Made by a program: the position numbers and the translations under genes. 25,627 nt of DNA from positions 1-25,627 of the forward strand of contig JBBJMP010000041.1 of the NCBI GenBank assembly GCA_037718865.1, in the 5' to 3' direction. Under the pieces are notes generated by a model. It was not told the DNA's origin. It searched no databases and worked only from the letters and a program-made list of their open reading frames with translations. Shown in pieces: positions 1-8,581 of the stretch; position 1 is the stretch's first letter; every line of letters starts with the position of its first letter. This stretch comes from JADCRZ01 sp037718865. GTDB lineage: Bacteria > Bacteroidota > Bacteroidia > Chitinophagales > Chitinophagaceae.

Positions 1-540
1 AAAGATGTGTCTTAAGGTAGCCTTGAAAGAGGGGACCTGACATCCTAATTCTCCGTTAAGGTCCCCCGGAAGCTGGGTCCTGTTTCCCTGCCCATCATTA
101 TTGACCAGGTAACTGTCTATTTCGTCCTGAGATTGGAAACGTCCGATAACGTGATATCCGAAGTTTGACGTTAGCCCAACGATCTTCTACAGAATTGCGC
201 CACTGGTCATAAGAATTTCCAAACCTTGGTTTTTATGTAGATAAAGCCCTCACCCTTGCAATAGTGCCGTTTACACTGATAGAATAATTGAAACCGGTCC
301 GGGTACTGCTGGCGTAGGTGAGAACCCCTCAACCCCTCTTATTGCATCTGAATTCAGATTTTCGGTGGGTAAAGCATACCCTGCTTCCACGGGAAGTAAC
401 ACGTCATATCTTGCTGCCGGAAGCCCGGTACGTCTGCGTTCAAAAACATCGAAGGTGCCGGATAATTTATTTTGCAGAATGGCGAAGTCAATGCCGAAAT
501 TTTTAGAGATATTGGTTACCCAGGATAAGATAAATGTATT
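1..540 (-). pseudogene. SusC/RagA-type TonB-dependent receptor fragment, decayed
   Basis: Reading the minus strand from 540 down to 271 gives a peptide with SusC hallmarks: NFGIDFAILQNKLSGTFDVF, then ERRRTGLP and a PTENLNSDAIRGVEG stretch. The frame then breaks. The continuation lies in a second frame at about 300-180 (GFNYSISVNGTIARVRAL, an in-frame stop, then SYDQWRNSVEDRW). After another shift it is in a third frame at about 170-58 (GYHVIGRFQSQDEIDSYL, then GQGNRTQLPGDL). In the SusC family these blocks occur in this order in the C-terminal part of the beta-barrel, and the last is normally followed by a calcium-like DxNxDG segment. Here recognisable similarity ends near base 58. The piece has at least two frameshifts and one stop, and it lacks the N-terminal plug and carboxypeptidase-like domain because the next gene ends at 583. 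It cannot make a receptor. Assignment by pattern memory, not by a search. Confidence 0.75.
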
Positions 541-582
541 TCTAACACTTAAAAAAAATGTTTTCCTTCCGTTTACTTACTA

Positions 583-1956
583 TTACAGGGTTTTCCCTGA
601 ACCAGGTTTGGCAGGCAGTGAAGCTGTTACAGGCCTGGTACCCTTGCGGGTTATTAATTTTCCGGCTATAAAATGACCTAACTTTCTTCCCTCCAGCCTA
701 CCGTTCCGTATTGCGGGCATATAATGGATACCTCCGTAAAACCGGCTGATGGCAGCTTCATCGGCTGCCAGCTTAAATGATTTGAAACGGCGGACAGGCA
801 ATCCGAATTCAACCTCCGTTGAATCAGCGAAAGAAAAATTTTCTCCGAAAAGTTTGGTAAGCACAATGGCCGATGTGGTGGATATTACACTATGCCCACT
901 GGTATATTCAGGAAAAGGAGGAGTTTGCAATAAAGGAACCCAATCGGCATCGATATGTTCGTTGATAAAGGTTTCAGGACGTATAACATTACTCCTGTAT
1001 TTTTCATCCCAGCAACTGATAAATCCATCAGCGAGTGCAATGGATACGAAGGCATAAGCTTCCGCCGATTTTATAAAACCGGCATTTGCTTTTTTACATA
1101 CGATCCGGGTGATATTTATCCAATGGCCACCTGGAGATATTTTCTTTGTGGCAAACATGACATGGCCTTTTACATTCATCTTAAATGGATTGCAGTCCCA
1201 GAAACTAGCCTGTTCTTTCTGATCCGGCGTCAGTTTCCGGCCTGTATAATACACTTCCAAAGCTTCCTTGTAGAACGCACTATTTTTGTCTGATGAAAAG
1301 GGTGTGGCAGGTGAAGGCTTAAACTGTTGTGCAGAGTCAAGGATAAATGTCCTGATCTTGTTCCAATGTGGTTCCACTGCCCTCATATAAGCAGGCGGTG
1401 TAGGCTTCCAGGTTTGCTCGTCATCATCAACTTCGTATTTCGGGTATGAGCGCGTTTGCTTATAGTTGTCTTTACCTGCCCAAGCCAGAATATGATCGGC
1501 ACATTTTTTTCCGTATAACATCGACTTTTCGAATACCTCTTCAGGCATGCCGGATCTTTTGAATTCCTTCAATAGCAGCACCTGAAAAGCCTCAATCTTT
1601 TCTTCGGAGATAACCAGCGATTTGCCTACCGACAACATTGCATGAACGGATGCTAATGTATAACTGATTGTTCCATCCGGCTTTGGCACCGGGTCAAGAC
1701 CGTGTAATTGCCCTGCAAGGGACACATATTGTTGATTGCCATGAATAGCGGCTTCATAACCGGCAATGGTAACATAAGCGTAGATACGGCTCGCTACAGG
1801 TGGTGAGTAAATATCATGAACCATTACATCAGTTATCTTTTTAATAGAACGATGTATGAAGTCAGGGTTCTCTGTTTTTTGTTTCCAGATTTCCGTTCCT
1901 GAGGCAGGTGCAGAAACGAGGAGAAAGAAAGTAAAAATTACAACTATGCTTTTCAT
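583..1956 (-). CDS. PAP2-superfamily, vanadium-dependent haloperoxidase-like exported protein
   Basis: A 457-aa protein when started at the ATG whose first base is 1956 (MKSIVVIFTFFLLVSAPASG, a clean signal peptide). An upstream in-frame ATG at 1983 would add nine residues before it and is less likely. The C-terminal half carries the vanadate/phosphate-binding signature of the PAP2/vanadium haloperoxidase fold: K319 and R326-P327 (KYRSNVIRP), S353-G354-H355 (EYTSGHSV) and R405...H411 (RFYGGIHY). All the usual oxyanion-binding residues and the catalytic histidine are therefore present. Family members either oxidise halides with hydrogen peroxide or hydrolyse phosphate esters; sequence alone does not separate these. 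It should act in the periplasm or outside. It is divergent from the VCBS-repeat gene at 2092, with 135 bp between the starts. The length and all-helical character fit the bacterial haloperoxidase-like branch better than small PAP2 lipid phosphatases. Confidence 0.8.
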   Translation of the reverse strand: MKSIVVIFTFFLLVSAPASGTEIWKQKTENPDFIHRSIKKITDVMVHDIYSPPVASRIYAYVTIAGYEAAIHGNQQYVSLAGQLHGLDPVPKPDGTISYTLASVHAMLSVGKSLVISEEKIEAFQVLLLKEFKRSGMPEEVFEKSMLYGKKCADHILAWAGKDNYKQTRSYPKYEVDDDEQTWKPTPPAYMRAVEPHWNKIRTFILDSAQQFKPSPATPFSSDKNSAFYKEALEVYYTGRKLTPDQKEQASFWDCNPFKMNVKGHVMFATKKISPGGHWINITRIVCKKANAGFIKSAEAYAFVSIALADGFISCWDEKYRSNVIRPETFINEHIDADWVPLLQTPPFPEYTSGHSVISTTSAIVLTKLFGENFSFADSTEVEFGLPVRRFKSFKLAADEAAISRFYGGIHYMPAIRNGRLEGRKLGHFIAGKLITRKGTRPVTASLPAKPGSGKTL

Positions 1957-2037
1957 AATCCGATGAATCAAACAATTTCGCAAATTAAACGGTTCACACC
2001 TTCACCTTAAGTTCCATCACGAACATTCGGCAGGTAG

Positions 2038-2045
2038 CAAAGGTA
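2038..2045 (-). promoter_or_regulatory. Candidate Bacteroidota -7 element for the haloperoxidase-like gene
   Basis: On the minus strand this reads TACCTTTG, an exact match to the Bacteroidota -7 consensus TAnnTTTG. It lies about 80 bases upstream of the ATG at 1956, which would leave a 5' leader of about 75 bases. The expected -33 TTTG is present only weakly (TTTA at roughly the right distance). The call is motif matching only. Confidence 0.35.
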
Positions 2046-2091
2046 AAAACAATAAAATCATTTAAATTACGCTTTCAATACCCTTGCTCAT

Positions 2092-5000
2092 ATGTTTCAC
2101 CAATTTCGTATCTGGCCTGTCCTGTTATTGTTACCTGCCCTGTGTTTTATCAACCCGAGTGAAAAAAACCCTCCTCTTTTCAGGCTGGTTACACCTGCTC
2201 AAACCGGGATCTATTTCAAAAATACCATCACTGAAGATGACAAACTGAATATTTTAAACGAAGCCTACATTTATAACGGGGGCGGCGTCGGCATTGGGGA
2301 TTTTAATAACGATGGTTTGGAAGATGTTTACTTCTCCGGGAACATGGTTTCTAGTAAGTTATACCTGAATAAGGGCTCATTAACATTCCGGGATATAACT
2401 TCTTTGGCAGGTGTAGGGGGCGAAGGGAGGTGGTGTACCGGCGTTTCAGTGGTAGACATAAATGGGGACGGATGGCTGGATTTGTATGTTTGCGCAACCT
2501 TCCTTAAAGATGCGCGCAAGCGAATGAACCTGTTATATGTTAACCAGGGAGTTAACAAACAAGGTATCCCCGTTTTTAAGGAAATGGCCGTAAAGTATGG
2601 TATTGCCGATGATGGCTACAGCACGCAAGGCGTTTTCTTTGATTACGATAAAGATGGCGACCTGGACCTGTACGTGCTTACAAATACCCTGGACGACCCG
2701 AAGGCTTCCATAAAATTCAGGCCGAAACTAACCGATGGCACCGCTTTAAATAGTGACCGGCTTTACCGTAACAACGGTAACGAAACATTTACCAATGTAT
2801 CGAAAGAGGCGGGAATATTGATCGAAGGCTGGGGACATGCCGTAAGCATTTCAGACATCAATTCAGACGGCTGGCCCGATATATATGTAAGCAACGATTT
2901 TATTGCTAATGACATATTGTACATCAACAGTAAAAACGGATCATTTACCGATAGCATCACCGACTACTTTAAACACACGAGCTGGTACACGATGGGTACC
3001 GATATCGTAGATATCAATAATGATGGTTTTGTAGATGTGGTTGCGCTGGACATGCTCCCGGAAACGAATTTGCGCAAGAAGGGCATGCTAATGGGTAATG
3101 AATACTATAATTATTTCAATAGTCGTAAATTCGGCTATCAGCACCAGTATGTTAGAAATGTTGTTCAGATAAACAGCGGCAATACTCCGGAGGGGCACCC
3201 GGTATTTAAAGAAGTGGGATTTATGGCCGGCATATATCAAACCGATTGGAGCTGGGCGCCCCTTGTGGCAGACTTTGACAATGATGGATTTCGCGACATC
3301 ATAGTGACGAATGGCTTACCCAGGGATGTTACCGACCTGGATTATATCTCCTATGATAATAACCAAGGTTCAGGGGCTGTAAACACATCACTGAAAATGG
3401 TGGATGCCCTTCCTGTTGTGAAGATACCGGATTACGCTTTCAGGAACACCGGCGGGTATCTGTTTACCAATGCAACAAAAGAGTGGGGATTGAACACCCC
3501 TGCGTTCTCTAACGGTGGGGCGTATGCGGACCTTGATAATGATGGCGACCTGGATCTGGTGATCAATAATATCAATGACCCATCATTCATTTACGAGAAT
3601 ACGTTAAATCAATCCAAAAACCCAAAGGTGCATCAGCTTTCGGTGGTACTTGCCGGAAACGATAAGAACATTAATGGTTTGGGCGCTTCTCTCCGTATCT
3701 ATTACAATGGCAAACAGCAGTATTACGAACACCAGCCTTGCCGTGGATACCTGTCTACCGTAGATTATAAAGCTCATTTCGGACTGGGCACAACCGCGCT
3801 TATAGACTCTTTACGCGTAAGATGGCCTGATGGTAAAAGCCAATTGCTTACCAACATAAAAGTTGATGAAACCCTGAAGATCTCGTACCGGGATGCGGTG
3901 GATTGGATTGGCAGAGGTGGCCATAAAGAAAGTTCCGTTTTCGGGGAAAGCTCCCGTCGCCACGGAATACAGTTCAGGCACCAGGAAAAGGATGCCGTTG
4001 ACTATAACATACAGCCCACCATCCCTCATAAACTAAGCCAGTACGGCCCCGGTATCGGCGTGGGTGATGTTGACAATAATGGCTATGATGATTTTTACCT
4101 AAGCGCTTCGGCAGCTTACCCGGGCGTTTTCTTTATGCAGGGCGCTGATGGTACTTTCACCAGGGATGACAACCGGGTCAGGCCGGTGGGTAATTATAAA
4201 CCGGAGGAAATGGGCGTGCTTTTTTTTGATGCGGATAACGATAAGGACCTCGATCTGTATACGGTGAACGGAAGTTTTGAATTTGCGCCTAACTATCCGG
4301 GAAACCAGGACAGGCTTTATGTGAATAATGGAAATGGAGAATTTACCTGTGACCTTACAGCCATTCCGCCTGAGACCTCCAACGGATCCTGTGTCCGTGC
4401 GGCAGACTTCGACCAGGATGGGGATCTTGATCTTTTCGTGGGTGGACGCAGTATATCGGGTTCTTATCCCCTGGCTCCCGGAAGTATTTTACTAAAAAAT
4501 GAAGGGGGCCGGTTTGTGGATGCTACAGAACAATATTGCCCGGCGTTACAGAACCTGGGAATGATCACCGACGCGTTATGGTCTGATTTTGATTCGGACG
4601 GAAAGGCTGACCTTGTGCTGGCCGGCGAGTGGATGCCTGTCACGTTTTTAAAAAATACGGGTAAAGGTTTTTCAATCACATCAACCGGAACCGACCAACA
4701 CGTAGGCTGGTGGAACAGCCTGGTATCGGGTGACTTCGATAATGATGGAGACATCGACTACGTAGCTGGTAACCTGGGCCTTAACTCACCCTTTCAGGCA
4801 ACAGCCGAAGAACCTATGACCATTTATGCCAAAGACCTGGATGATAATGGAAAGCTTGATCCAATGATATTTTGCTATACCAGCGATGAAAACGGTGCCA
4901 GGAAGCCTTTTCCTATGCATGCCCGGGACGATTTAAGCAGTCAGCTGGTTTCTATACGTAAGCGCTATCCTACTTATAAAGCTTATGGACGTGCTTCTGT

Positions 5001-5634
5001 GGATGAATTATGGAATAAGGCGGATAAAGAAAATGCCTTTACAAAAATGGCCAATCATCTTACGACGAGTTTCTTTGAAAACAAGGGCAATGGCCAGTTT
5101 TCAATTAAACCCCTGCCGGTCGAAGTACAGGTTGCGCCCGTATATGGCATGCAAAGCAGGGATATTGATGACGATGGCAACCTGGACCTGCTGATGATCG
5201 GTAATGATTATGGAATGGAACCGGGCGGCGGGCGACATGATGCCTTCCTGGGCTTGTGTTTAAAAGGAAACGGCAAAGGGGAGTTCACCAGTATGTCTGT
5301 AGCTGAATCCGGATTTTTTGTTAAGGGAGATGGGAAAGCTTTGGCCACCATTTACACCGCCAAAGGAGAAGAATTGTTGCTAGCTACACAAAACCAGGAT
5401 AGCCTGCTGGTGTTTTCCGGAAAGGCTGCTGTAAATGACCGCAAGCCCATAAAGTTAAGCCCGGTCGATTTTTCGGCCGACCTGTTATTGAAGGATAATA
5501 AAAAGCGGCGACTTGAATTTTACCATGGTTCCGGCTTTTTATCGCAGTCATCCAGAATGTTGGTATTAGATAAGGATGTTGTGAAGCTTGTTATTACGGA
5601 TTTCCGGGGAAATAAACGGGAGGTTAGCAGGTAA
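2092..5634 (+). CDS. Large FG-GAP/VCBS-repeat exported protein with ASPIC/UnbV domain
   Basis: A 1180-aa protein with an N-terminal hydrophobic export signal (IWPVLLLLPALCF); the Cys there is not in a standard lipobox. From about residue 70 to 1030 it contains about fourteen calcium-binding DxDxDG-type loops, such as DFNNDGLED, DINGDGWLD, DYDKDGDLD, DFDNDGDID and DIDDDGNLD. These mark the blades of FG-GAP/VCBS beta-propellers. Between them, at about residues 527-596, is an ASPIC/UnbV domain (YYEHQPCRGYLSTVDYKAHF, then DSLRVRWPDGK). The order is propeller, ASPIC/UnbV, second propeller, so the protein looks like two propellers joined by the domain that usually ends the first. Such proteins (CRTAC1-like) are surface or secreted and bind calcium; their substrates are mostly unknown. 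The gene is divergent from the haloperoxidase-like gene and convergent with the hydrolase at 5730. Confidence 0.88.
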   Translation: MFHQFRIWPVLLLLPALCFINPSEKNPPLFRLVTPAQTGIYFKNTITEDDKLNILNEAYIYNGGGVGIGDFNNDGLEDVYFSGNMVSSKLYLNKGSLTFRDITSLAGVGGEGRWCTGVSVVDINGDGWLDLYVCATFLKDARKRMNLLYVNQGVNKQGIPVFKEMAVKYGIADDGYSTQGVFFDYDKDGDLDLYVLTNTLDDPKASIKFRPKLTDGTALNSDRLYRNNGNETFTNVSKEAGILIEGWGHAVSISDINSDGWPDIYVSNDFIANDILYINSKNGSFTDSITDYFKHTSWYTMGTDIVDINNDGFVDVVALDMLPETNLRKKGMLMGNEYYNYFNSRKFGYQHQYVRNVVQINSGNTPEGHPVFKEVGFMAGIYQTDWSWAPLVADFDNDGFRDIIVTNGLPRDVTDLDYISYDNNQGSGAVNTSLKMVDALPVVKIPDYAFRNTGGYLFTNATKEWGLNTPAFSNGGAYADLDNDGDLDLVINNINDPSFIYENTLNQSKNPKVHQLSVVLAGNDKNINGLGASLRIYYNGKQQYYEHQPCRGYLSTVDYKAHFGLGTTALIDSLRVRWPDGKSQLLTNIKVDETLKISYRDAVDWIGRGGHKESSVFGESSRRHGIQFRHQEKDAVDYNIQPTIPHKLSQYGPGIGVGDVDNNGYDDFYLSASAAYPGVFFMQGADGTFTRDDNRVRPVGNYKPEEMGVLFFDADNDKDLDLYTVNGSFEFAPNYPGNQDRLYVNNGNGEFTCDLTAIPPETSNGSCVRAADFDQDGDLDLFVGGRSISGSYPLAPGSILLKNEGGRFVDATEQYCPALQNLGMITDALWSDFDSDGKADLVLAGEWMPVTFLKNTGKGFSITSTGTDQHVGWWNSLVSGDFDNDGDIDYVAGNLGLNSPFQATAEEPMTIYAKDLDDNGKLDPMIFCYTSDENGARKPFPMHARDDLSSQLVSIRKRYPTYKAYGRASVDELWNKADKENAFTKMANHLTTSFFENKGNGQFSIKPLPVEVQVAPVYGMQSRDIDDDGNLDLLMIGNDYGMEPGGGRHDAFLGLCLKGNGKGEFTSMSVAESGFFVKGDGKALATIYTAKGEELLLATQNQDSLLVFSGKAAVNDRKPIKLSPVDFSADLLLKDNKKRRLEFYHGSGFLSQSSRMLVLDKDVVKLVITDFRGNKREVSR

Positions 5635-5640
5635 ACAAAT

Positions 5641-5664
5641 GTGCGAATGTGCGGACGTGCGGAT
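5641..5664 (+). repeat. Short tandem repeat, three 8-bp units
   Basis: Three adjacent imperfect 8-bp units, GTGCGAAT, GTGCGGAC and GTGCGGAT, sit seven bases after the stop codon of the VCBS-repeat gene. No coding role is apparent. Short repeats of this kind are common in spacers of Bacteroidota genomes, from general knowledge. Confidence 0.6.
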
Positions 5665-5681
5665 TTGCAGCTCTGCCCGTA

Positions 5682-5699
5682 GTTGGTGTTTTCACCAAC
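5682..5699. terminator. Hairpin between convergent genes, possible bidirectional terminator
   Basis: GTTGGTG, loop TTTT, CACCAAC form a perfect 7-bp stem. It lies between the convergent stops of the VCBS-repeat gene (5634) and the hydrolase (5730). No U-tract follows on either strand, so an intrinsic terminator is only tentative. Confidence 0.35.
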
Positions 5700-5729
5700 C
5701 ACCACCCGGGTGATGACCAGATCATCGAG

Positions 5730-6614
5730 CTACTCCTTCAAAAAATTCCTAATGAGCTCATTCAGCTCACGGGGTTTTTCCATGTTCAGCATATGCGCCA
5801 CATCGTTAAGCAATACCCGTTTGGCGCCGGGAACGGCTTGTTCCAGGTACTCGCACGCCTTGGATACATACGGAAGGTCTTTATCGCCATGGATGACCAG
5901 TACCGGCACCTTAATGGAAGACAGCCTGTCAAAGGCCGTTGGATTTGACTTTAACAAGGGCCAGCCAGCCATTTTGTGGGCCCGCAAATTTTTCAACGTC
6001 GTGTTATAAACATATTGTGAAACAGGGGCCTTGAGACTATCAGCGGCCCTGTAAATTCCTTCCGCCCATGCTTTGGTGAATTCAGCTGCCGCCGCCGCGG
6101 TGTCCTTCACTTCAAGCGCCTGCTGAAATTTCCCCCACCATTTCATGGAAACGGAATCAACGGGGTGATCCCTTTCGAACCCATTAACGCCGGATGCTAT
6201 CAAAATAGCTTTATGTACATGCGCCGGGTAAGCTATAATAAAATCCTGCACAACCGAAGCGCCCATGGAAAGCCCGGCCAGGGAAACCTTTTGAAGGTGC
6301 AGACTGTCCATGACCGCTTTAATAACATCACTGGCCAGGATGGTGGTATCTTCTCCTGTTGTTGCACCATGAAACGGCAGGTCTATGGTGATGACCTCAA
6401 ACTGTCGAGACAAAACATCAACCTGGCTCTTCCACATGTTATGGTCTTGTAACCCGGCATGTAATAGCAGCAAAGGATCACCCTGGCCATTTCTTTCGTA
6501 ATAAATTTTGAGCTTTCCCACAGGGATCAGACCGTCAGCCGGTTCCCGTTTGTTCTTGCAGCCCAAATAAAAGGTCAGCCAGCCAAGGATAAGATAAAGG
6601 GCGAGCTGTTTCAT
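5730..6614 (-). CDS. Alpha/beta hydrolase lipoprotein
   Basis: A 294-aa protein. The N-terminus is a lipoprotein signal (hydrophobic run, then YLGCKN with the lipidated Cys at about residue 19), so it is probably anchored in the envelope. The rest is a standard alpha/beta-hydrolase fold: an HAGLQDHNMW oxyanion-hole region (HG-type motif), the nucleophile elbow LAGLSMGAS with Ser116, an acid in VLVIHGDKDLPYV (Asp246), and His274 in NDVAHMLNME. The triad is complete. Overall pattern resembles 3-oxoadipate enol-lactonase-like or haloperoxidase-like esterases, but the substrate cannot be read from sequence. Members of this group are usually cytoplasmic, so the lipobox is notable. It is transcribed convergently with the VCBS-repeat gene and is followed upstream by the broken YciI gene. 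Confidence 0.85.
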   Translation of the reverse strand: MKQLALYLILGWLTFYLGCKNKREPADGLIPVGKLKIYYERNGQGDPLLLLHAGLQDHNMWKSQVDVLSRQFEVITIDLPFHGATTGEDTTILASDVIKAVMDSLHLQKVSLAGLSMGASVVQDFIIAYPAHVHKAILIASGVNGFERDHPVDSVSMKWWGKFQQALEVKDTAAAAAEFTKAWAEGIYRAADSLKAPVSQYVYNTTLKNLRAHKMAGWPLLKSNPTAFDRLSSIKVPVLVIHGDKDLPYVSKACEYLEQAVPGAKRVLLNDVAHMLNMEKPRELNELIRNFLKE

Positions 6615-6654
6615 GACGAAGCTTGATTTAATAATTATTACGCAGATTCACGGA

Positions 6655-6959
6655 TTAGGTTCGGGTCATGCCAATCTGCATGGGCTTAAGTTCATATTTG
6701 CAGACACCGGAAGACACAGCGGGATCTCCGGTACCTACCGTTTGTGCTTCCACTTCATCCCCCACTTCAATGATGGCAAGTCCCCATACACCGGCCGGAT
6801 CAAAGACAGGCCCGTACAAAACGGCGATCTTTGTTCTGTCAAAGACGCCCAATATTGCATGTGTAGACCCATTGCCTGCTTTTCATCATCTGTCATATCC
6901 AGGTGAAAGCTGGGGCGTGGAGCGATAAGTTTATATAAGAAATGAGTAAGTTCAGGCAT
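6655..6959 (-). pseudogene. YciI-family (YCII-related domain) protein, frameshifted
   Basis: Two minus-strand frames together make one protein of about 100 residues. The first (from the ATG at 6959) reads MPELTHFLYKLIAPRPSFHL, then DMTDDEKQAMGLHMQYW. The second, open from about 6852 to the TAA at 6655, reads KIAVLYGPVFDPAGVWGLAI, IEVGDEVEAQT, then GDPAVSSGVCKYELKPM. The joined order (a conserved H in HMQYW, then GPVxDPxGxWGLxxxE, then DPAV and KYELxPM) is the usual one for YciI-like proteins. A single missing T in the TTT run at about 6838-6842 would explain the break. This may be a true pseudogene or a base-calling error. YciI proteins are small ferredoxin-like dimeric proteins of mostly unknown catalytic role. 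Confidence 0.75.
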
Positions 6960-7038
6960 GTGAGATTTTTAAATTAAAGATAGTATAGTGTGATTTAACA
7001 GATGGCAAAAACCAGTCTTACTTTACCGTTTTCAGGAA

Positions 7039-7737
7039 TTATTTGCTGCTCTTACCCAGTTGCTTAACAGCAATGTTGCGGTAGCGGTGAGCAGCTCCCG
7101 GGGCCCAGGATGCAAGCCCGTTCCACTCCCCGGCAGCAGGTGAAAAAAGGGCTGTCCAGTGAGATTGAAAACCGATAAAACCATCAATGGCGCCGGCGTA
7201 AAAATCATTTACCGGCTGAAAGATGTCCCACATTAAACGCCCATTAATCCACAGCGTGATATGAGGAACCTCACCGGCCATTCTTATCCGTAAAGCGTTC
7301 CAGTCGTTCGCTTTCCAGACACCGGCCCGGTCTGTGGCCTTTGCCTGCTTACTGACGGGCATGCGCTCACCCAGCAGGCTGCCTGTGCTTCCTGCATTTT
7401 CATCCAGCTCAACCTGGTAGGCAATACCACTTTCCGTTGAGCGGATAAATATGCCGCCGTTGGTCATAGAGTCGATCTTTACCTCCAGGTAAAGTTCGAA
7501 ATTCCTGTACTTCTTGTCGGTTAAAAGAATACCGCCCTGCCCGTAAGGCCTTTGGGTCACGACTATGATCCCATTTTCAACGCGGAAATCGGGCGTGGTT
7601 CCCTGGTGAGACGTGCGGCTGACATGCCATCCATTCAGGTTTTTTCCGTTGAAAATTTTCCTGAAACCCAGTGGCGCCTGGGCATATACTAACCGGGACG
7701 AAACGGCGAAAATAAACAGGCTGATAATATATTTCAA
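7039..7737 (-). CDS. DUF1080 protein (3-keto-disaccharide hydrolase family), exported
   Basis: A 232-aa protein with a signal peptide (MKYIISLFIFAVSSRLVYAQ). The mature part is one DUF1080 domain: FRKIFNGKNLNGWHVSR near the start, then DFRVENGIIVV, GGILLTDKKYRNFELYLEVK, GGIFIRS, and a final FIGFQSHW strand. This is a concanavalin-type beta-sandwich. Family members hydrolyse 3-keto-glycosides, splitting oxidised disaccharides or glycosides in the periplasm. The ATG overlaps the stop of the upstream FGE-like gene by four bases (7734-7737), so the two are translationally coupled. With the cytochrome protein further upstream it suggests an oxidise-then-hydrolyse route for sugars. The family call is firm; the substrate is inferred. 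Confidence 0.87.
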   Translation of the reverse strand: MKYIISLFIFAVSSRLVYAQAPLGFRKIFNGKNLNGWHVSRTSHQGTTPDFRVENGIIVVTQRPYGQGGILLTDKKYRNFELYLEVKIDSMTNGGIFIRSTESGIAYQVELDENAGSTGSLLGERMPVSKQAKATDRAGVWKANDWNALRIRMAGEVPHITLWINGRLMWDIFQPVNDFYAGAIDGFIGFQSHWTALFSPAAGEWNGLASWAPGAAHRYRNIAVKQLGKSSK

Positions 7738-8540
7738 TCTTTTAGGTTTGATTCCATTTGTCTAACCTCCATCACTACCCGAAGCCCGGTATCGAATCCG
7801 TTACCAGGCCCGGCGGCGTGCGTCATATACGTCGCATTCTTTACATCACCCGTAAACGATGCTCCCTTCAGGACATGGTGTTTACCCAGGCCCGGAGGCA
7901 CGGGATCGGCAAATATTTTTTCATTATAATAGTCCTGCACCCATTCCCATACATTGCCCAGCATATCATAAAGCCCCCAGGCATTAGGCTTTTTCATCCC
8001 GATAGCGGAAGGGATTGAACCCGACAATACCGCAGCTTCACGTATGGCTGACCACGAAATATCCTCTTCCTCACCAGCCCTCGCAGCATATTCCCACTCA
8101 AATTCGGTGGGCAGGCGGTAAATATGCTTTTTATCGAAGGCACTCAATTTTTGAACAAAATCAAGGGCATCGTTCCAGCTGATATTTTCTACCGGATGAT
8201 TTCCGGAACTATCATTTATAAAAACAGCAGGATTTTTACCGGTGAGCTTTTTCCATTGATCCTGTGTAACCTCGTACTTACCCATGTAATATGGTTTATC
8301 TATAACCGCGGTAAATCCGGGTTTAACGTCTTTTAATGCCATCTCTGCCGCCTTCTGGTAGATGGCCGGGGGTACGCCATCGGGCTTACCTATCGTGGGC
8401 TGATACTTACCTACCATCATGCTTCCGGGTTTGATCAATACAAATTCCATCCCCAGGGTGTTTGTTAAGGTAGGCTGCTGGGATAATACAGAGTGGATAA
8501 CACAAATCAGTAACAGTTTTAATGAGATGAATTTTATCAT
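7734..8540 (-). CDS. Formylglycine-generating-enzyme-like (FGE-sulfatase domain) exported protein, no catalytic Cys
   Basis: A 268-aa protein with a signal peptide (ISLKLLLICVIHSVLSQ). The FGE-sulfatase (SUMF1) fold is evident from GMEFVLIKPGSMMVG, YYMGKYEVTQDQWKKLTGKN, HPVENISWNDALDFVQKL, YRLPTEFEWEYAARAG, NAWGLYDMLGNVWEWVQDYY and a final GLRVVME. True formylglycine-generating enzymes need cysteines near the C-terminus (CRSA-type region). Here the equivalent region reads VLKGASFTGDVKNATYM, and the mature protein contains no Cys at all. It is therefore unlikely to activate sulfatases, and no sulfatase is nearby. Many such proteins bind ligands or have other activities. It sits between the cytochrome gene (100-bp spacer) and DUF1080 (4-base overlap). 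Confidence 0.85.
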   Translation of the reverse strand: MIKFISLKLLLICVIHSVLSQQPTLTNTLGMEFVLIKPGSMMVGKYQPTIGKPDGVPPAIYQKAAEMALKDVKPGFTAVIDKPYYMGKYEVTQDQWKKLTGKNPAVFINDSSGNHPVENISWNDALDFVQKLSAFDKKHIYRLPTEFEWEYAARAGEEEDISWSAIREAAVLSGSIPSAIGMKKPNAWGLYDMLGNVWEWVQDYYNEKIFADPVPPGLGKHHVLKGASFTGDVKNATYMTHAAGPGNGFDTGLRVVMEVRQMESNLKD

Positions 8541-8581
8541 AACCTACTTTGTAAATAGCTTCAATGTTCCCCTCCTTCGCT

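Noticed and set aside
365..676. 103-codon open frame on the plus strand
   Set aside because: Antisense to the SusC remnant and to the end of the haloperoxidase-like gene, with no domain of its own.
7734..8540. Active formylglycine-generating enzyme / sulfatase maturase
   Set aside because: The mature protein has no cysteine, and no sulfatase gene lies nearby. Only the fold is supported.
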